Positions 25,046-33,231 of a DNA stretch of 64,000 nt are shown here, one piece after another (the first letter of the stretch is position 1; every line of letters starts with the position of its first letter). This DNA is from Pseudarthrobacter sp. NS4 (lineage in GTDB: Bacteria; Actinomycetota; Actinomycetes; Actinomycetales; Micrococcaceae): the NCBI RefSeq assembly GCF_024758005.1, contig NZ_CP103288.1, positions 682,001 through 746,000 on the forward strand. Reading direction: 5' to 3'. The notes under the pieces were generated by a model. The model searched no databases and was not told where the DNA came from. It worked only from the letters and a program-made list of their open reading frames with translations. A program made the position numbers and the translations under genes.

Positions 25046-25695
25046 GCAGCAGGGTGGAAGCCGGGGCCCGGCGGGCTCCGAATCCGGAGGGCGGTCCCGA
25101 CGGCCGGGGTCCTGACATGCGCCGGGTGGTGCACCGGGAGACGCATTCAACGCGTGCGGCGGTGGCCATAGTTGCTGCTGTCCTGGTCATGCTGCTGGCC
25201 GCGTACGGGCTCCTGGAAGCCGGCGTGCATGCCATCGGCCAGCCGGCGTGGCTCATAGAACCGCAAGTGGCGGCGGAGCGTATCGTCGCGCTGCCCGCCG
25301 GCATACCGCCGTTGCTGCTCGGCGCCATCGGGGCGGTGCTTGCCATGGCTGGCCTGGTCTTTTTCCTTAACGGGATTCTGCCCGGCCGGCGCGCCCGCCA
25401 TGTTCTCTCCCGCGCCGTCCAATCCGGGGGAGGACCCGCCGTCGTGGTTGACGATGAAGTCATTGCCTCGTCCCTGGCCCGCCGCGCCCGGTTGGCGGCG
25501 AACGTCACGCCCGAGCAGGTCATGGTGGTGGTTTCCCGACGGCAGGTCCTGGTGAACGTCAGGCCCACGTCCGGAGTACCAGTGGATGAGGGTACAGTTC
25601 TGGCTGCCATCCAGGACGAGCTTGGCCAGATGGGGCTGGATCCATCACCGGACATCCGCGTTAACGTGGCGTCGTCAGGGGTGATCGGCGCATGA
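25042..25695 (+). CDS. Membrane protein of the Asp23 operon (DUF6286-type)
   Basis: A 217-residue protein with a basic N-terminal tail, two membrane helices (about residues 38-60 and 85-110) joined by an extracellular loop, and a C-terminal cytoplasmic domain (DDEVIASSLARRARLAANV, VLVNVRPTSG). The topology is like AmaP, but I do not recognise a motif with known function. The family name is from memory and not certain. It overlaps its neighbours by four bases. Confidence 0.6.
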   Translation: MSSRVEAGARRAPNPEGGPDGRGPDMRRVVHRETHSTRAAVAIVAAVLVMLLAAYGLLEAGVHAIGQPAWLIEPQVAAERIVALPAGIPPLLLGAIGAVLAMAGLVFFLNGILPGRRARHVLSRAVQSGGGPAVVVDDEVIASSLARRARLAANVTPEQVMVVVSRRQVLVNVRPTSGVPVDEGTVLAAIQDELGQMGLDPSPDIRVNVASSGVIGA

Positions 25696-26303
25696 ACAGC
25701 ACACCAACCCTCCTCAACCGGATCCTGCTCTCTGTCCTGGGCCTGATGCTCCTGGGGGTCGGCATCCTGCTGATGCTGCTGGCCGCGGTGCCGCCAGTTG
25801 CGGCCTGGTGGCGGTCCTGGTCCCCGGGAGTGTGGGAGGGGATCAACCGGGCGTTCAACGCCACCAGATTCCCCGGCCGCGCTGAAAGCTGGCTGTGGAT
25901 TGTGCTGGCACTGGTTCTGCTGCTGTTGATCGGGCTCATGGTGGCGTGGGTCGCCCAGCAGGGCAAGGGACGCGCAAACCTGCTGGCTGCCGAGTACGAT
26001 CCCGGCGAGGTTCCCGGGGACGTTCAGATAGGCGGGGGAGTGGCTGAGCAGGCCCTCAAGCATGCCCTTGCCGGACGTCCGGACTTGGCGGGCGCCACCG
26101 TCACCACCTATGACATCAAAGGGGCGCCTGCCTTGAAGGTAAGGCTCCTGCCGCGCCAAGGGGTGGCCCCGCATCTGCTGGCCGCCGAAGTCTCCGGGCT
26201 GCTGGCTGCGCTTGAAACGGTTGTTGGCAGGGAAATACCTGTCCTGGTCCATATCGGGGCGGGCGCGCGGACCCGCTTCGGACGGGCCGAGCGGGTCCGC
26301 TGA
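25692..26303 (+). CDS. AmaP-like alkaline shock membrane anchor
   Basis: A 203-residue protein with two N-terminal membrane helices (residues about 10-38 and 65-90) and a C-terminal cytoplasmic domain (GDVQIGGGVAEQALKHAL, GATVTTYDIKGAPALKVRLL, IPVLVHIGAG). The layout matches AmaP, which anchors Asp23 to the membrane. It is the last gene of the five-gene operon; start and preceding stop overlap as ATGA. The identification rests on topology and context. Confidence 0.65.
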   Translation: MNSTPTLLNRILLSVLGLMLLGVGILLMLLAAVPPVAAWWRSWSPGVWEGINRAFNATRFPGRAESWLWIVLALVLLLLIGLMVAWVAQQGKGRANLLAAEYDPGEVPGDVQIGGGVAEQALKHALAGRPDLAGATVTTYDIKGAPALKVRLLPRQGVAPHLLAAEVSGLLAALETVVGREIPVLVHIGAGARTRFGRAERVR

Positions 26304-26307
26304 GACG

Positions 26308-26517
26308 TCACTCTTTCCAGAGGCAGACGGCGTAGTCCAAGGAAACCTCCCGCACTGCTTCCCACTCTTCGACAGGTTCAGGTCCGCTGGAGAGGGCCCC
26401 GGAGTATCCGAGAGAACCGGCGGCGACGCGAACCCCGGACCGCGGGTAGGTCTGTAAACGACAGCATCCGCTTACCACTCGCGTGGGGCCGGAGACAGGA
26501 ACGCACGGGTTGGACAT
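26308..26517 (-). CDS. Possible small Cys-containing protein
   Basis: An open frame of 69 codons with ATG 26517 preceded by GAGAGGA at a workable distance. The product has four Cys (NPCVP, GCC, AVCL) and no clear motif or signal. It would be divergent from the sugar transporter and convergent with the Asp23 operon. It may be chance in high-GC DNA; the ribosome site and position are the only support. Confidence 0.3.
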   Translation of the reverse strand: MSNPCVPVSGPTRVVSGCCRLQTYPRSGVRVAAGSLGYSGALSSGPEPVEEWEAVREVSLDYAVCLWKE

Positions 26518-26543
26518 TTGGTTCCTCTCAGATAACTTTTTGA

Positions 26544-26557
26544 TGTAAACGCTTGCA
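26544..26557. promoter_or_regulatory. LacI-family operator upstream of the sugar ABC transporter
   Basis: TGTAAACGCTTGCA matches the LacI-type consensus TGTAAGCGCTTACA at 12 of 14 positions and shares 14 of 15 bases (GTAARCGCTTGCATA) with the levansucrase operator. It lies about 100 bases before the binding-protein start. Confidence 0.7.
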
Positions 26558-26656
26558 TAACCCGCAGTTTCCTTACTACTGTGATGGTCACCACATCAAC
26601 CTCACCAGCAAGCACACTGTCGACTTACTTGTCACTCAGCGAGGAGCTTCAAGCCA

Positions 26657-27943
26657 ATGAAAACCCCTAAATTCCTAGGTCCGGCTGCTACTGCCGGCGT
26701 CCTGGCCCTGACATTGTCCGCCTGTGCCGGCGGCGGCGGGGGCGGAACAACCGGTGGCGGCGCAGACGCCGAAGCCAACCTCGAGGGCCGCGGTCCCATC
26801 ACCTACGTCCAGGGCAAGGACAACAGCAACGTGGTCCGCCCCCTCCTGGAGAAGTGGAATGCTGCACACCCGGACGAACAGGTCACGTTCAAGGAGCAGA
26901 CAGACCAGGCGGACCAGCAGCACGACGACCTGGTCCAAAACTTCCAGGCCAAGAACGAAAACTATGACGTCGCCAGCGTCGACGTCATTTGGACTGCTGA
27001 ATTCGCTGCACGTGGGTGGCTCCAGCCACTCGAAGGCGAGATGGCAATCGAGACGGACGGCATGCTCGAGCCCACCATCGAAGCCGGCAGCTACCAGGGC
27101 AAGCTCTACACCGCTCCGGTTTCCTCTGACGGCGGCATCCTCTACTACCGCAAGGACCTGGTTCCTGAACCTCCCAAGACCTGGGACGAGATGATGGGGA
27201 TGTGCTCCATCGCCGAGGCAAACAACATGGGCTGCTACTCCGGCCAGTTCAAGCAGTACGAAGGCCTGACGGTCAACGTTTCCGAGGCGATCAACTCTGC
27301 GGGCGGTTCCGTGCTGGATGACCAGGGCAACCCCAGCCTGACCACTCCTGAGGCCGAGCAAGGCCTGAACAACCTGGTTGAGGCCTTCGAGAACGGGAAC
27401 ATCCCGGCCGAAGCCATCACCTACCAGGAAGAGGAAAGCCGCCGCGCTTTCCAGGAAGGCAAGCTGCTCTTCCTGCGCAACTGGCCCTACGTTTACAATC
27501 TGGCCACCACTGAAGGTTCCTCAGTGGTGAAGGACGTCCTAGGCATGACAGCCCTGCCAGGCGAGGACGGCCCTGGTGCATCCTCCCTCGGCGGGCACAA
27601 TGCCGCCATCAGCGTCTACTCCAAGAACAAGGCGACGGCACGGGACTTCGTGAAGTTCCTGATTGAAGAAGAACAGCAGAAGTTCTTCGCCACCCAGGGC
27701 TCGCTCGCTCCCGTCCTTGGTGACCTCTACGAAGACCAGGAACTCGTCTCCAAGCTGCCGTACCTGCCCGTCCTGAAGACCTCCATCGAGAACGCCGTAC
27801 CCCGCCCGGTTACCCCGTTCTACCCGGCGGTCACCCAGGCTATCCAGGAGAACTCCTACGCGGCCCTGAAGGGCGAGAAGTCTGCTGAACAGGCCCTGGC
27901 CGATATGCAGAAGTCCATCGAGTCCGCTGGCGCAGGATCGTAG
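26657..27943 (+). CDS. Sugar-binding lipoprotein (CUT1 family)
   Basis: A 428-residue extracytoplasmic lipoprotein. The lipobox is LTLSAC, followed by a Gly-rich tether. The body is a family-1 solute-binding protein: VDVIWTAEFAARGWLQPLE, LYTAPVSSDGGILYYRKDLV, TWDEM, then FLRNWPYVYNL and LGGHNAAISVYSKNK. These features resemble trehalose/maltose-type binding proteins (ThuE/LpqY group), so a disaccharide or oligosaccharide is likely. The levansucrase link suggests sucrose or a fructan product as alternatives. GAGGAG precedes the ATG. It is first of four genes with the two permeases. Confidence 0.87.
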   Translation: MKTPKFLGPAATAGVLALTLSACAGGGGGGTTGGGADAEANLEGRGPITYVQGKDNSNVVRPLLEKWNAAHPDEQVTFKEQTDQADQQHDDLVQNFQAKNENYDVASVDVIWTAEFAARGWLQPLEGEMAIETDGMLEPTIEAGSYQGKLYTAPVSSDGGILYYRKDLVPEPPKTWDEMMGMCSIAEANNMGCYSGQFKQYEGLTVNVSEAINSAGGSVLDDQGNPSLTTPEAEQGLNNLVEAFENGNIPAEAITYQEEESRRAFQEGKLLFLRNWPYVYNLATTEGSSVVKDVLGMTALPGEDGPGASSLGGHNAAISVYSKNKATARDFVKFLIEEEQQKFFATQGSLAPVLGDLYEDQELVSKLPYLPVLKTSIENAVPRPVTPFYPAVTQAIQENSYAALKGEKSAEQALADMQKSIESAGAGS

Positions 27944-27950
27944 TTCCATC

Positions 27951-28988
27951 ATGGCAACAGAATTGGGCCCGACGCCGGTAAAAGGGCCGGCGTCGGGCGG
28001 GACCCCGGTCCACCACGGCCCTAAAGGTGTTGGGGAAGACAACAAGATCCTCAGCCAGGGCAAGTGGGCCGCATGGCTTCTTGCCCCCACCATCATCGCG
28101 CTGGGCATTGTGATCGTTTACCCGATCATCAGCGCCATCGTCATGTCCTTGCAGAAGGACGCCGGCCTCGATCCGGCAACCGGCCTGTTCACCGCCGGTG
28201 GTCCCGCCGGTATCCAGAATTACGTGAACTGGCTGGGCCAGCAGTGTGCCGCGCCCGGCGGCGGCACCGTCGCCTGCCCGCCTGGCACCTTGGGCGGCCA
28301 GTTCTGGGACGCTACCGCAACCACGTTTTTCTTCACCGTTGTCACCGTCACCCTGGAAACCATCCTGGGATTCTGGATGGCAATGATCATGGCGCGTACC
28401 TTCAAGGGCCGGAGCCTCGTCCGGGCCGCTGTCCTGGTTCCGTGGGCCATCCCCACCGCCGTGACGGCCCAGCTGTGGCTCTTCATTTTCGCCTTCGAGG
28501 GCATCGCCAACAAGATGTTTAACGCCAGCATCCTCTGGACCGGCAGCGAGTGGCCGGCGAAATGGGCCGTGATCATCGCCGACACCTGGAAGACCACGCC
28601 GTTCATGGCGCTGTTGATCCTGGCCGGCCTGCAGATGATCCCCGCGGACGTGTATGAAGCGGCGAAGGTGGACGGTACCACTGCCTGGCAGCGGTTCCGC
28701 CTGATCACGCTGCCCCTGGTAAAGCCGGCGCTGATGGTGGCCATCCTGTTCCGCACCTTGGACGCACTTCGGATGTTCGACCTCCCCTACATCCTCACCG
28801 GCGGTGCCAACAACACCACCACGCTGTCCATCCTGGTGATCAACCAAATCAGGCAAGGGTTCAACTCAGCAGCCGCGTTGTCCACCATCACCTTCATCAT
28901 CATCTTTCTGGTCGCTTTTATTTTCGTCCGCTTCCTTGGGGCGAACGTTGTGGAACAAAGCGGCGCAACCGGTAAGGGGAAGAAATGA
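27951..28988 (+). CDS. Sugar ABC transporter permease (MalF type)
   Basis: A 345-residue permease with a soluble N-terminus of about 40 residues and six membrane helices. The EAA loop that contacts the ATPase is visible (YEAAKVDGTTAWQRFRLITL near residue 236). An insertion of about 35 residues, with two Cys, lies in the first external loop. It starts seven bases after the binding-protein stop and overlaps the next permease by four bases. No ATPase is in the operon, so a shared MsiK-type ATPase elsewhere is expected. Confidence 0.9.
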   Translation: MATELGPTPVKGPASGGTPVHHGPKGVGEDNKILSQGKWAAWLLAPTIIALGIVIVYPIISAIVMSLQKDAGLDPATGLFTAGGPAGIQNYVNWLGQQCAAPGGGTVACPPGTLGGQFWDATATTFFFTVVTVTLETILGFWMAMIMARTFKGRSLVRAAVLVPWAIPTAVTAQLWLFIFAFEGIANKMFNASILWTGSEWPAKWAVIIADTWKTTPFMALLILAGLQMIPADVYEAAKVDGTTAWQRFRLITLPLVKPALMVAILFRTLDALRMFDLPYILTGGANNTTTLSILVINQIRQGFNSAAALSTITFIIIFLVAFIFVRFLGANVVEQSGATGKGKK

Positions 28989-29878
28989 CCTCGGCAGCAG
29001 CCACGGAACTGCGCGCGCGGCAGGACAAGGGGCGGAAGACCGCCCAGAACCGGGAGAAATGGGCGCAGGGCCGGACCTACATCAGTGCCGCCGTCATTTT
29101 GATCTGGTGCCTTGCGCCTGCGTACTGGATGGTGGTGACGGCGTTCCGCGAAGTGGGCTTCACCTACGACACTTCTCTGCTGCCCACCCATGTCACGCTG
29201 GACAACTTCGCTACCGCGTTCGATACGTCCTTCGGCAACCGCTTTGGGCAGGCACTGCTCAACAGCGTCATCATTGGTTCTGTCGTAACGGTCGTGTCCC
29301 TGGTGATCGGAGTCTTTGCGGCTTACGCCTTGGCCCGGCTCAATTTCCGGTTCAAGTTCCTGGTGCTGGGCTTCATCCTCGGCGCTTCAATGTTCCCGGG
29401 CGTCGCTCTCATCACCCCGCTGTTCCAGCTCTTCACCAACATCGGGTGGATGGGTACTTACCAGGCCCTCATCATCCCTAACATCTCGTTCGTGCTTCCA
29501 CTGACCGTTTACACCCTGACATCCTTCTTCCGTGAGATGCCGTGGGAATTGGAGGAATCAGCCCGCGTGGACGGGTGTACACAGGGGCAGGCGTTCCGGA
29601 AGGTGATCATGCCGCTGGCCGCGCCGGCCATCTTCACCACGGCCATCCTGGCTTTCATTTCCTCCTGGAACGAATTCCTTATTGCAAGCCAGCTGTCCAA
29701 CGATGCGACGCAGCCGGTGACAGTAGCCATCGCCAGCTTCGCGGGGGCGCAGCCTAACCAGATCCCCTACACGGCCATCATGGCCGCAGGAACAATCGTT
29801 ACCATCCCCTTGGTGATCCTGGTGCTGGTGCTTCAACGTAAGATCATCGCCGGCCTGACCGCTGGCGCCGTCAAGTGA
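28985..29878 (+). CDS. Sugar ABC transporter permease (MalG type)
   Basis: A 297-residue permease with six membrane helices and the EAA loop EESARVDGCTQGQAFRKVIM near residue 195, followed by FISSWNEFLIASQLS, a typical MalG segment. It overlaps MalF-type and the small membrane gene on both sides by four bases (ATGA, GTGA). Confidence 0.9.
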   Translation: MTSAAATELRARQDKGRKTAQNREKWAQGRTYISAAVILIWCLAPAYWMVVTAFREVGFTYDTSLLPTHVTLDNFATAFDTSFGNRFGQALLNSVIIGSVVTVVSLVIGVFAAYALARLNFRFKFLVLGFILGASMFPGVALITPLFQLFTNIGWMGTYQALIIPNISFVLPLTVYTLTSFFREMPWELEESARVDGCTQGQAFRKVIMPLAAPAIFTTAILAFISSWNEFLIASQLSNDATQPVTVAIASFAGAQPNQIPYTAIMAAGTIVTIPLVILVLVLQRKIIAGLTAGAVK

Positions 29879-30129
29879 CCGGTTCGGCCCGGCGGGGCAA
29901 TCAGGATCAGGGCCTGATCCGGCCCGAGCGCCGCAGGGCCCGTAGCGGCGAGGACTTCGACATCATCATCGGATTCCTTGGCTTTTGGGCCCTGGTGCTG
30001 CTCGTGGTAACGGTGTGGATGGAGATTACGCTGCAACCGGCGCTCGGCTGGGCGCTGGGGCTGTTGGCCACGCTGCTGGCACTCTACGGAATGGTGCGGC
30101 TCCGGCGACGGTTGCCGGATCGGAGGTAG
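29875..30129 (+). CDS. Small two-helix membrane protein of the sugar operon
   Basis: An 84-residue protein with a basic, charged N-terminus (RPERRRARSGED) and two membrane helices (residues about 30-48 and 55-73), ending in RLRRRLPDRR. GTG overlaps the permease stop by four bases, so it is translated with the transporter. I know no function for it; it may stabilise or regulate the permease pair. Confidence 0.6.
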   Translation: MTGSARRGNQDQGLIRPERRRARSGEDFDIIIGFLGFWALVLLVVTVWMEITLQPALGWALGLLATLLALYGMVRLRRRLPDRR

Positions 30130-30132
30130 GGC

Positions 30133-30168
30133 TGCCGGGCTCCTGGTACGACTGCCAGGAGCCCGGCA
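30133..30168 (+). terminator. Strong hairpin at the end of the sugar operon
   Basis: A perfect 14-bp stem, TGCCGGGCTCCTGG with CCAGGAGCCCGGCA, and an eight-base loop. No T run follows, so it may act as a terminator or an mRNA 3' stabiliser before the LacI gene. Confidence 0.55.
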
Positions 30169-30283
30169 ACTCCGTCGGGCCAACCGGCACGGTTAGCAGT
30201 GCAAGGTTGAGGGGCGCACGAAATACGATTGCTTGGGGGTCGACGGAGGGCGAACGCCTTACGCTGCACGGACGTGAGGGGAC

Positions 30284-31339
30284 ATGGTGGCACGCATAAC
30301 TGAGAGGTCCCAACGGGGCGGCCATACCGGCGTCAGTATCGAAGACGTTGCGGCGGCAGCCGGAGTCTCAACTGCCACAGTGTCCCGGGCCGTGCGGGGA
30401 TTGCCAAGGGTTTCGCCGGCAACCCGGGAGAAGATCCTCGAGGTTGCCGAAAACCTGGGATATGTGGCCTCATCCTCGGCTTCCGGCCTGGCCACCGGCC
30501 GCACCAAGACCATCGGCGTCCTGGCTCCGTTCGTTAGCCGCTGGTTCTTTTCCAAAGCAATTGAGGGGGCTGACCGGGAACTCCATGCCCGGCATTACAA
30601 CCTTTCATTGTTCAACCTGGGCGGGCATGGCAGCAACCGCGAACGGCTTTTCAGCAAGACCATGGTTTATAAGCAGATCGACGCCCTACTGGTCCTTTGT
30701 ATGGCGTTGACGCACGAAGAGCTGGACCATCTGCAGAAGATTGATATCCCGCTGGTTGTGGTGGGCGGCCACGTCGAAGAGTGTGCCTACATCGGCATCG
30801 ATGATTACGCCGCTGCCTCAACGGCCGTCCGGCACCTGATCGACCTGGGCCACCGGGACATCGCCCTGCTGCACGGCGACGACGAGACCGACCTGAACTT
30901 CGACGTTCCCCGCGTGCGCATCCTTGCGTTCAAGGACGTCATGACGGCTGCCGGACTGCCAACCCGCCCGGAGTGGGACGAATGGGGTGACTTCACCGTC
31001 CGGAGCGGGCAGGAGGCGTTCCGCCGCCTCTGGTCAAGGCCTGGCGACAAGCCAACGGCCATCTTCTGCGCCTCGGACGAGATGGCCATGGGGGTCATCT
31101 TTGAAGCATCCCGAACCGGCGTCAATGTGCCCGGGGAGCTCTCAGTGGTCGGCATCGACAACCACGACTTTGCCGACGCCATGGGACTGACCACCGTGGG
31201 GCAGCGGCCGGATGAACAGGCGGAGCTGGCCACCAAAATGCTCCTCGACGAACTGGACGGCCAGGTGGGATCAGTCCAGTCCGCCGTCGCGCCGCACGAA
31301 CTGATCGTCCGGCGGACTACTGCCCCGCCGCAGGGCTAA
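30284..31339 (+). CDS. LacI-family transcriptional regulator
   Basis: A 351-residue repressor. The N-terminal helix-turn-helix is at about residues 17-40 (VSIEDVAAAAGVSTATVSRA), followed by the hinge helix (GYVASSSASGLATGRT). The sugar-binding domain carries GVLAPFVSRWFFSKAIEG, HRDIALLHGDDE and IFCASDEMAMGVIFEA. It follows the ABC transporter operon in the same direction. Matching LacI-type palindromes occur upstream of that operon and of levansucrase, so it probably represses both until the sugar binds. GAGGGGAC lies very close to ATG 30284; GTG 30287 is a better-spaced alternative. Confidence 0.88.
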   Translation: MVARITERSQRGGHTGVSIEDVAAAAGVSTATVSRAVRGLPRVSPATREKILEVAENLGYVASSSASGLATGRTKTIGVLAPFVSRWFFSKAIEGADRELHARHYNLSLFNLGGHGSNRERLFSKTMVYKQIDALLVLCMALTHEELDHLQKIDIPLVVVGGHVEECAYIGIDDYAAASTAVRHLIDLGHRDIALLHGDDETDLNFDVPRVRILAFKDVMTAAGLPTRPEWDEWGDFTVRSGQEAFRRLWSRPGDKPTAIFCASDEMAMGVIFEASRTGVNVPGELSVVGIDNHDFADAMGLTTVGQRPDEQAELATKMLLDELDGQVGSVQSAVAPHELIVRRTTAPPQG

Positions 31340-31345
31340 CAGCAC

Positions 31346-32230
31346 TCAGGACGCCCGGGCCAGCTGCCGGATGGGGATCCACCGGGACGCCAGCCTTCGA
31401 TAGGCGGCGGCCGCCCCGGTCATGTCGCCCTCGGCCAGGCACTCGATGCCCAGCCGGATGTCCATCGGTGACTCGTCCGGATATACCTTGTCCGCCACCG
31501 CGCCATAGTCCAGCTCCACCATCGACTCCACGTGGAACTGCTCCAGCCACTCCGTGAGCTGGGCCAGATCGTCCAGCATGTCCAGATCCGGAGCAGCCAA
31601 CGCGAGGTTAGCCACCGCGTACCGTGCGCGTTCCAGCGCTTCGGTGACAGGCGCCCACACCCGGACCGTGAGGATCCGGCCTGCAGCTTCCACCACATCC
31701 TTGTGGTCCGATTCCATGAACAGCGAGAACCAGCTGAACGGGATCCCCCAGGTGGACGCCCGCGTGTGCACGCGGATTGACCCGTCGCGGGCTTTGACCT
31801 GGTCAATCCGTTCCTGGTGCCGGTCCCGCTGCTCCTCCGGGATCAACAGTTCGGCGAGCGGTCCGTGGATTCCCTCCATCAGGGCGTTGGCCGCGAGGCC
31901 GGCCCGCAGGACCAGCTGGCTGGGACAGTACAGGAGCACCGGCTCCGCGTCAGCGCCGTCGTCGGACTTTTCGCCCTGGGGGGCCGGAGCGGTAGTGACA
32001 CGGACCAGGTCGGTGCGGCCCGTGGGGAACGGGTCGCCGCCGGAGCGGGTAATCCGGCCCAGTGACGCCAGGAGCTCAGCATTCTCGACGGCGGCACGGG
32101 AGGCGGTGTGCGCGCCAGCTGCCTGGATCGCCGCGCGCTGCTGTTCCGGAAACGCGTCCAGCGGTTCGTAGACGCGCAGGGTTGAGGAAAACGGCAGGCC
32201 GGCCTGGCCCCGGTAGAGGTTTCCCGTCAT
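31346..32230 (-). CDS. Conserved protein of unknown function
   Basis: A 294-residue soluble protein I do not recognise. It has no signal or membrane helix. Features include RVYEPLDAFPEQQRA at the N-terminus, a central VLLYCPSQLVLRAGLAANALM, STWGIPFSWFSLFME, and an acidic helical C-terminal half. ATG 32230 has AAGGAG six bases upstream. It starts 34 bases after the exonuclease III stop in the same direction, so it may be co-transcribed, but that does not define its job. It converges with the LacI gene, six bases apart. Confidence 0.55.
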   Translation of the reverse strand: MTGNLYRGQAGLPFSSTLRVYEPLDAFPEQQRAAIQAAGAHTASRAAVENAELLASLGRITRSGGDPFPTGRTDLVRVTTAPAPQGEKSDDGADAEPVLLYCPSQLVLRAGLAANALMEGIHGPLAELLIPEEQRDRHQERIDQVKARDGSIRVHTRASTWGIPFSWFSLFMESDHKDVVEAAGRILTVRVWAPVTEALERARYAVANLALAAPDLDMLDDLAQLTEWLEQFHVESMVELDYGAVADKVYPDESPMDIRLGIECLAEGDMTGAAAAYRRLASRWIPIRQLARAS

Positions 32231-32264
32231 CACGGTCTCCTTGCGTGGGTCCAGGTATCCGTCA

Positions 32265-33071
32265 TCAGTCCGCCAGTTCCACCAGCACGGGGGCGTGGTC
32301 CGAAGCGCCCTTGCCCTTGCGTTCCTCGCGGTCGATCGAAGCGCCGGTGACCCTGCCCGCCAGGGCGGGAGAGGCCAGGACGAAGTCGATCCGCATGCCT
32401 TCGCGTTTGGGGAAGCGGAGCTGGGTGTAGTCCCAGTAGGTGTAGACGCCGGGGCCGGGGGTATACGGCCGGACCACATCCGTGAAGCCTACGGATTCGA
32501 AGGCATGGAAGGCAGCCCGCTCCGGCGGGCTGACGTGGGTGTACCTGTTGTTCACGAACAGGTCGATGTCCCAGACGTCTTCATCGAAGGGTGCGATGTT
32601 CCAGTCGCCCATCAGCGCCACCTGGGCCTGGGGGTTCTCAGTGACAAGTCCCTGTGCATGCGTCTTGAGGCTCTCCAGCCACTTGAGCTTGTACGGCATG
32701 TGCTCATCATCCAGGGACCGGCCGTTGGGGACGTAGAGGCTCCAGATCCGGACGCCGGCGCACGTGGCAGCCATGGCCCTGGCTTCCTGCACCGGGTCCT
32801 TGCCGGCCTTGCCGAAGGCGGGCTGGTCAAGGAAGGTCCGTTCCACATCTTCGAGGCCCACGCGGGATGCGATTGCCACCCCGTTCCACTGGTTCACTCC
32901 GAAATGGGCCACCTCGTAGCCCATTCGCTCAAACAGTTCCCAGGGGAAGTTGTCGTCCTTGCACTTGGTCTCCTGGATGGCCAGGACGTCGCAGTCACTG
33001 CGCTGAAGCCAGGCTTCAACGCGGTCTGCGCGGGCACGGAGCGAATTCACATTCCAGGTAGCTATCTTCAC
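32265..33071 (-). CDS. xth: Exodeoxyribonuclease III
   Basis: A 268-residue AP endonuclease/3'-5' exonuclease of base excision repair. Family motifs are all present: KIATWNVNSLRAR at the start, LAIQETKCKDD with the metal Glu, WSLYVPNGRS, ALMGDWNIAPFDEDVWD, and near the end MRIDFVLASP and the catalytic SDHAPVLVEL. The GTG at 33071 is chosen because the fold starts directly there and AGGA lies five bases upstream; the open frame extends further but has no motif. It is divergent from mmsA. Confidence 0.93.
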   Translation of the reverse strand: MKIATWNVNSLRARADRVEAWLQRSDCDVLAIQETKCKDDNFPWELFERMGYEVAHFGVNQWNGVAIASRVGLEDVERTFLDQPAFGKAGKDPVQEARAMAATCAGVRIWSLYVPNGRSLDDEHMPYKLKWLESLKTHAQGLVTENPQAQVALMGDWNIAPFDEDVWDIDLFVNNRYTHVSPPERAAFHAFESVGFTDVVRPYTPGPGVYTYWDYTQLRFPKREGMRIDFVLASPALAGRVTGASIDREERKGKGASDHAPVLVELAD

Positions 33072-33231
33072 AGTTCCTAACTTACCGTGGGCGCACCGCC
33101 GGAGGTAAAGCACAGGTAAAAGCACGGCCTGAAGCTCCGACAGGCGGGAACAAGCGGATGGAATTTAGTAGGAAGTCCGAGTATATTCGCAACCAGAAAT
33201 GACCTGGACCACATGCGAAGGAGCATCAGCC

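Larger units (their letters stand above)
26304..26656. other. 353-base intergenic region before the sugar transporter
   Basis: It lies between the Asp23 operon and the ABC transporter. It carries a possible small minus-strand gene (26308-26517), the LacI-type operator (26544-26557) and the GAGGAG ribosome site of the binding protein. Nothing else is apparent. Confidence 0.5.
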
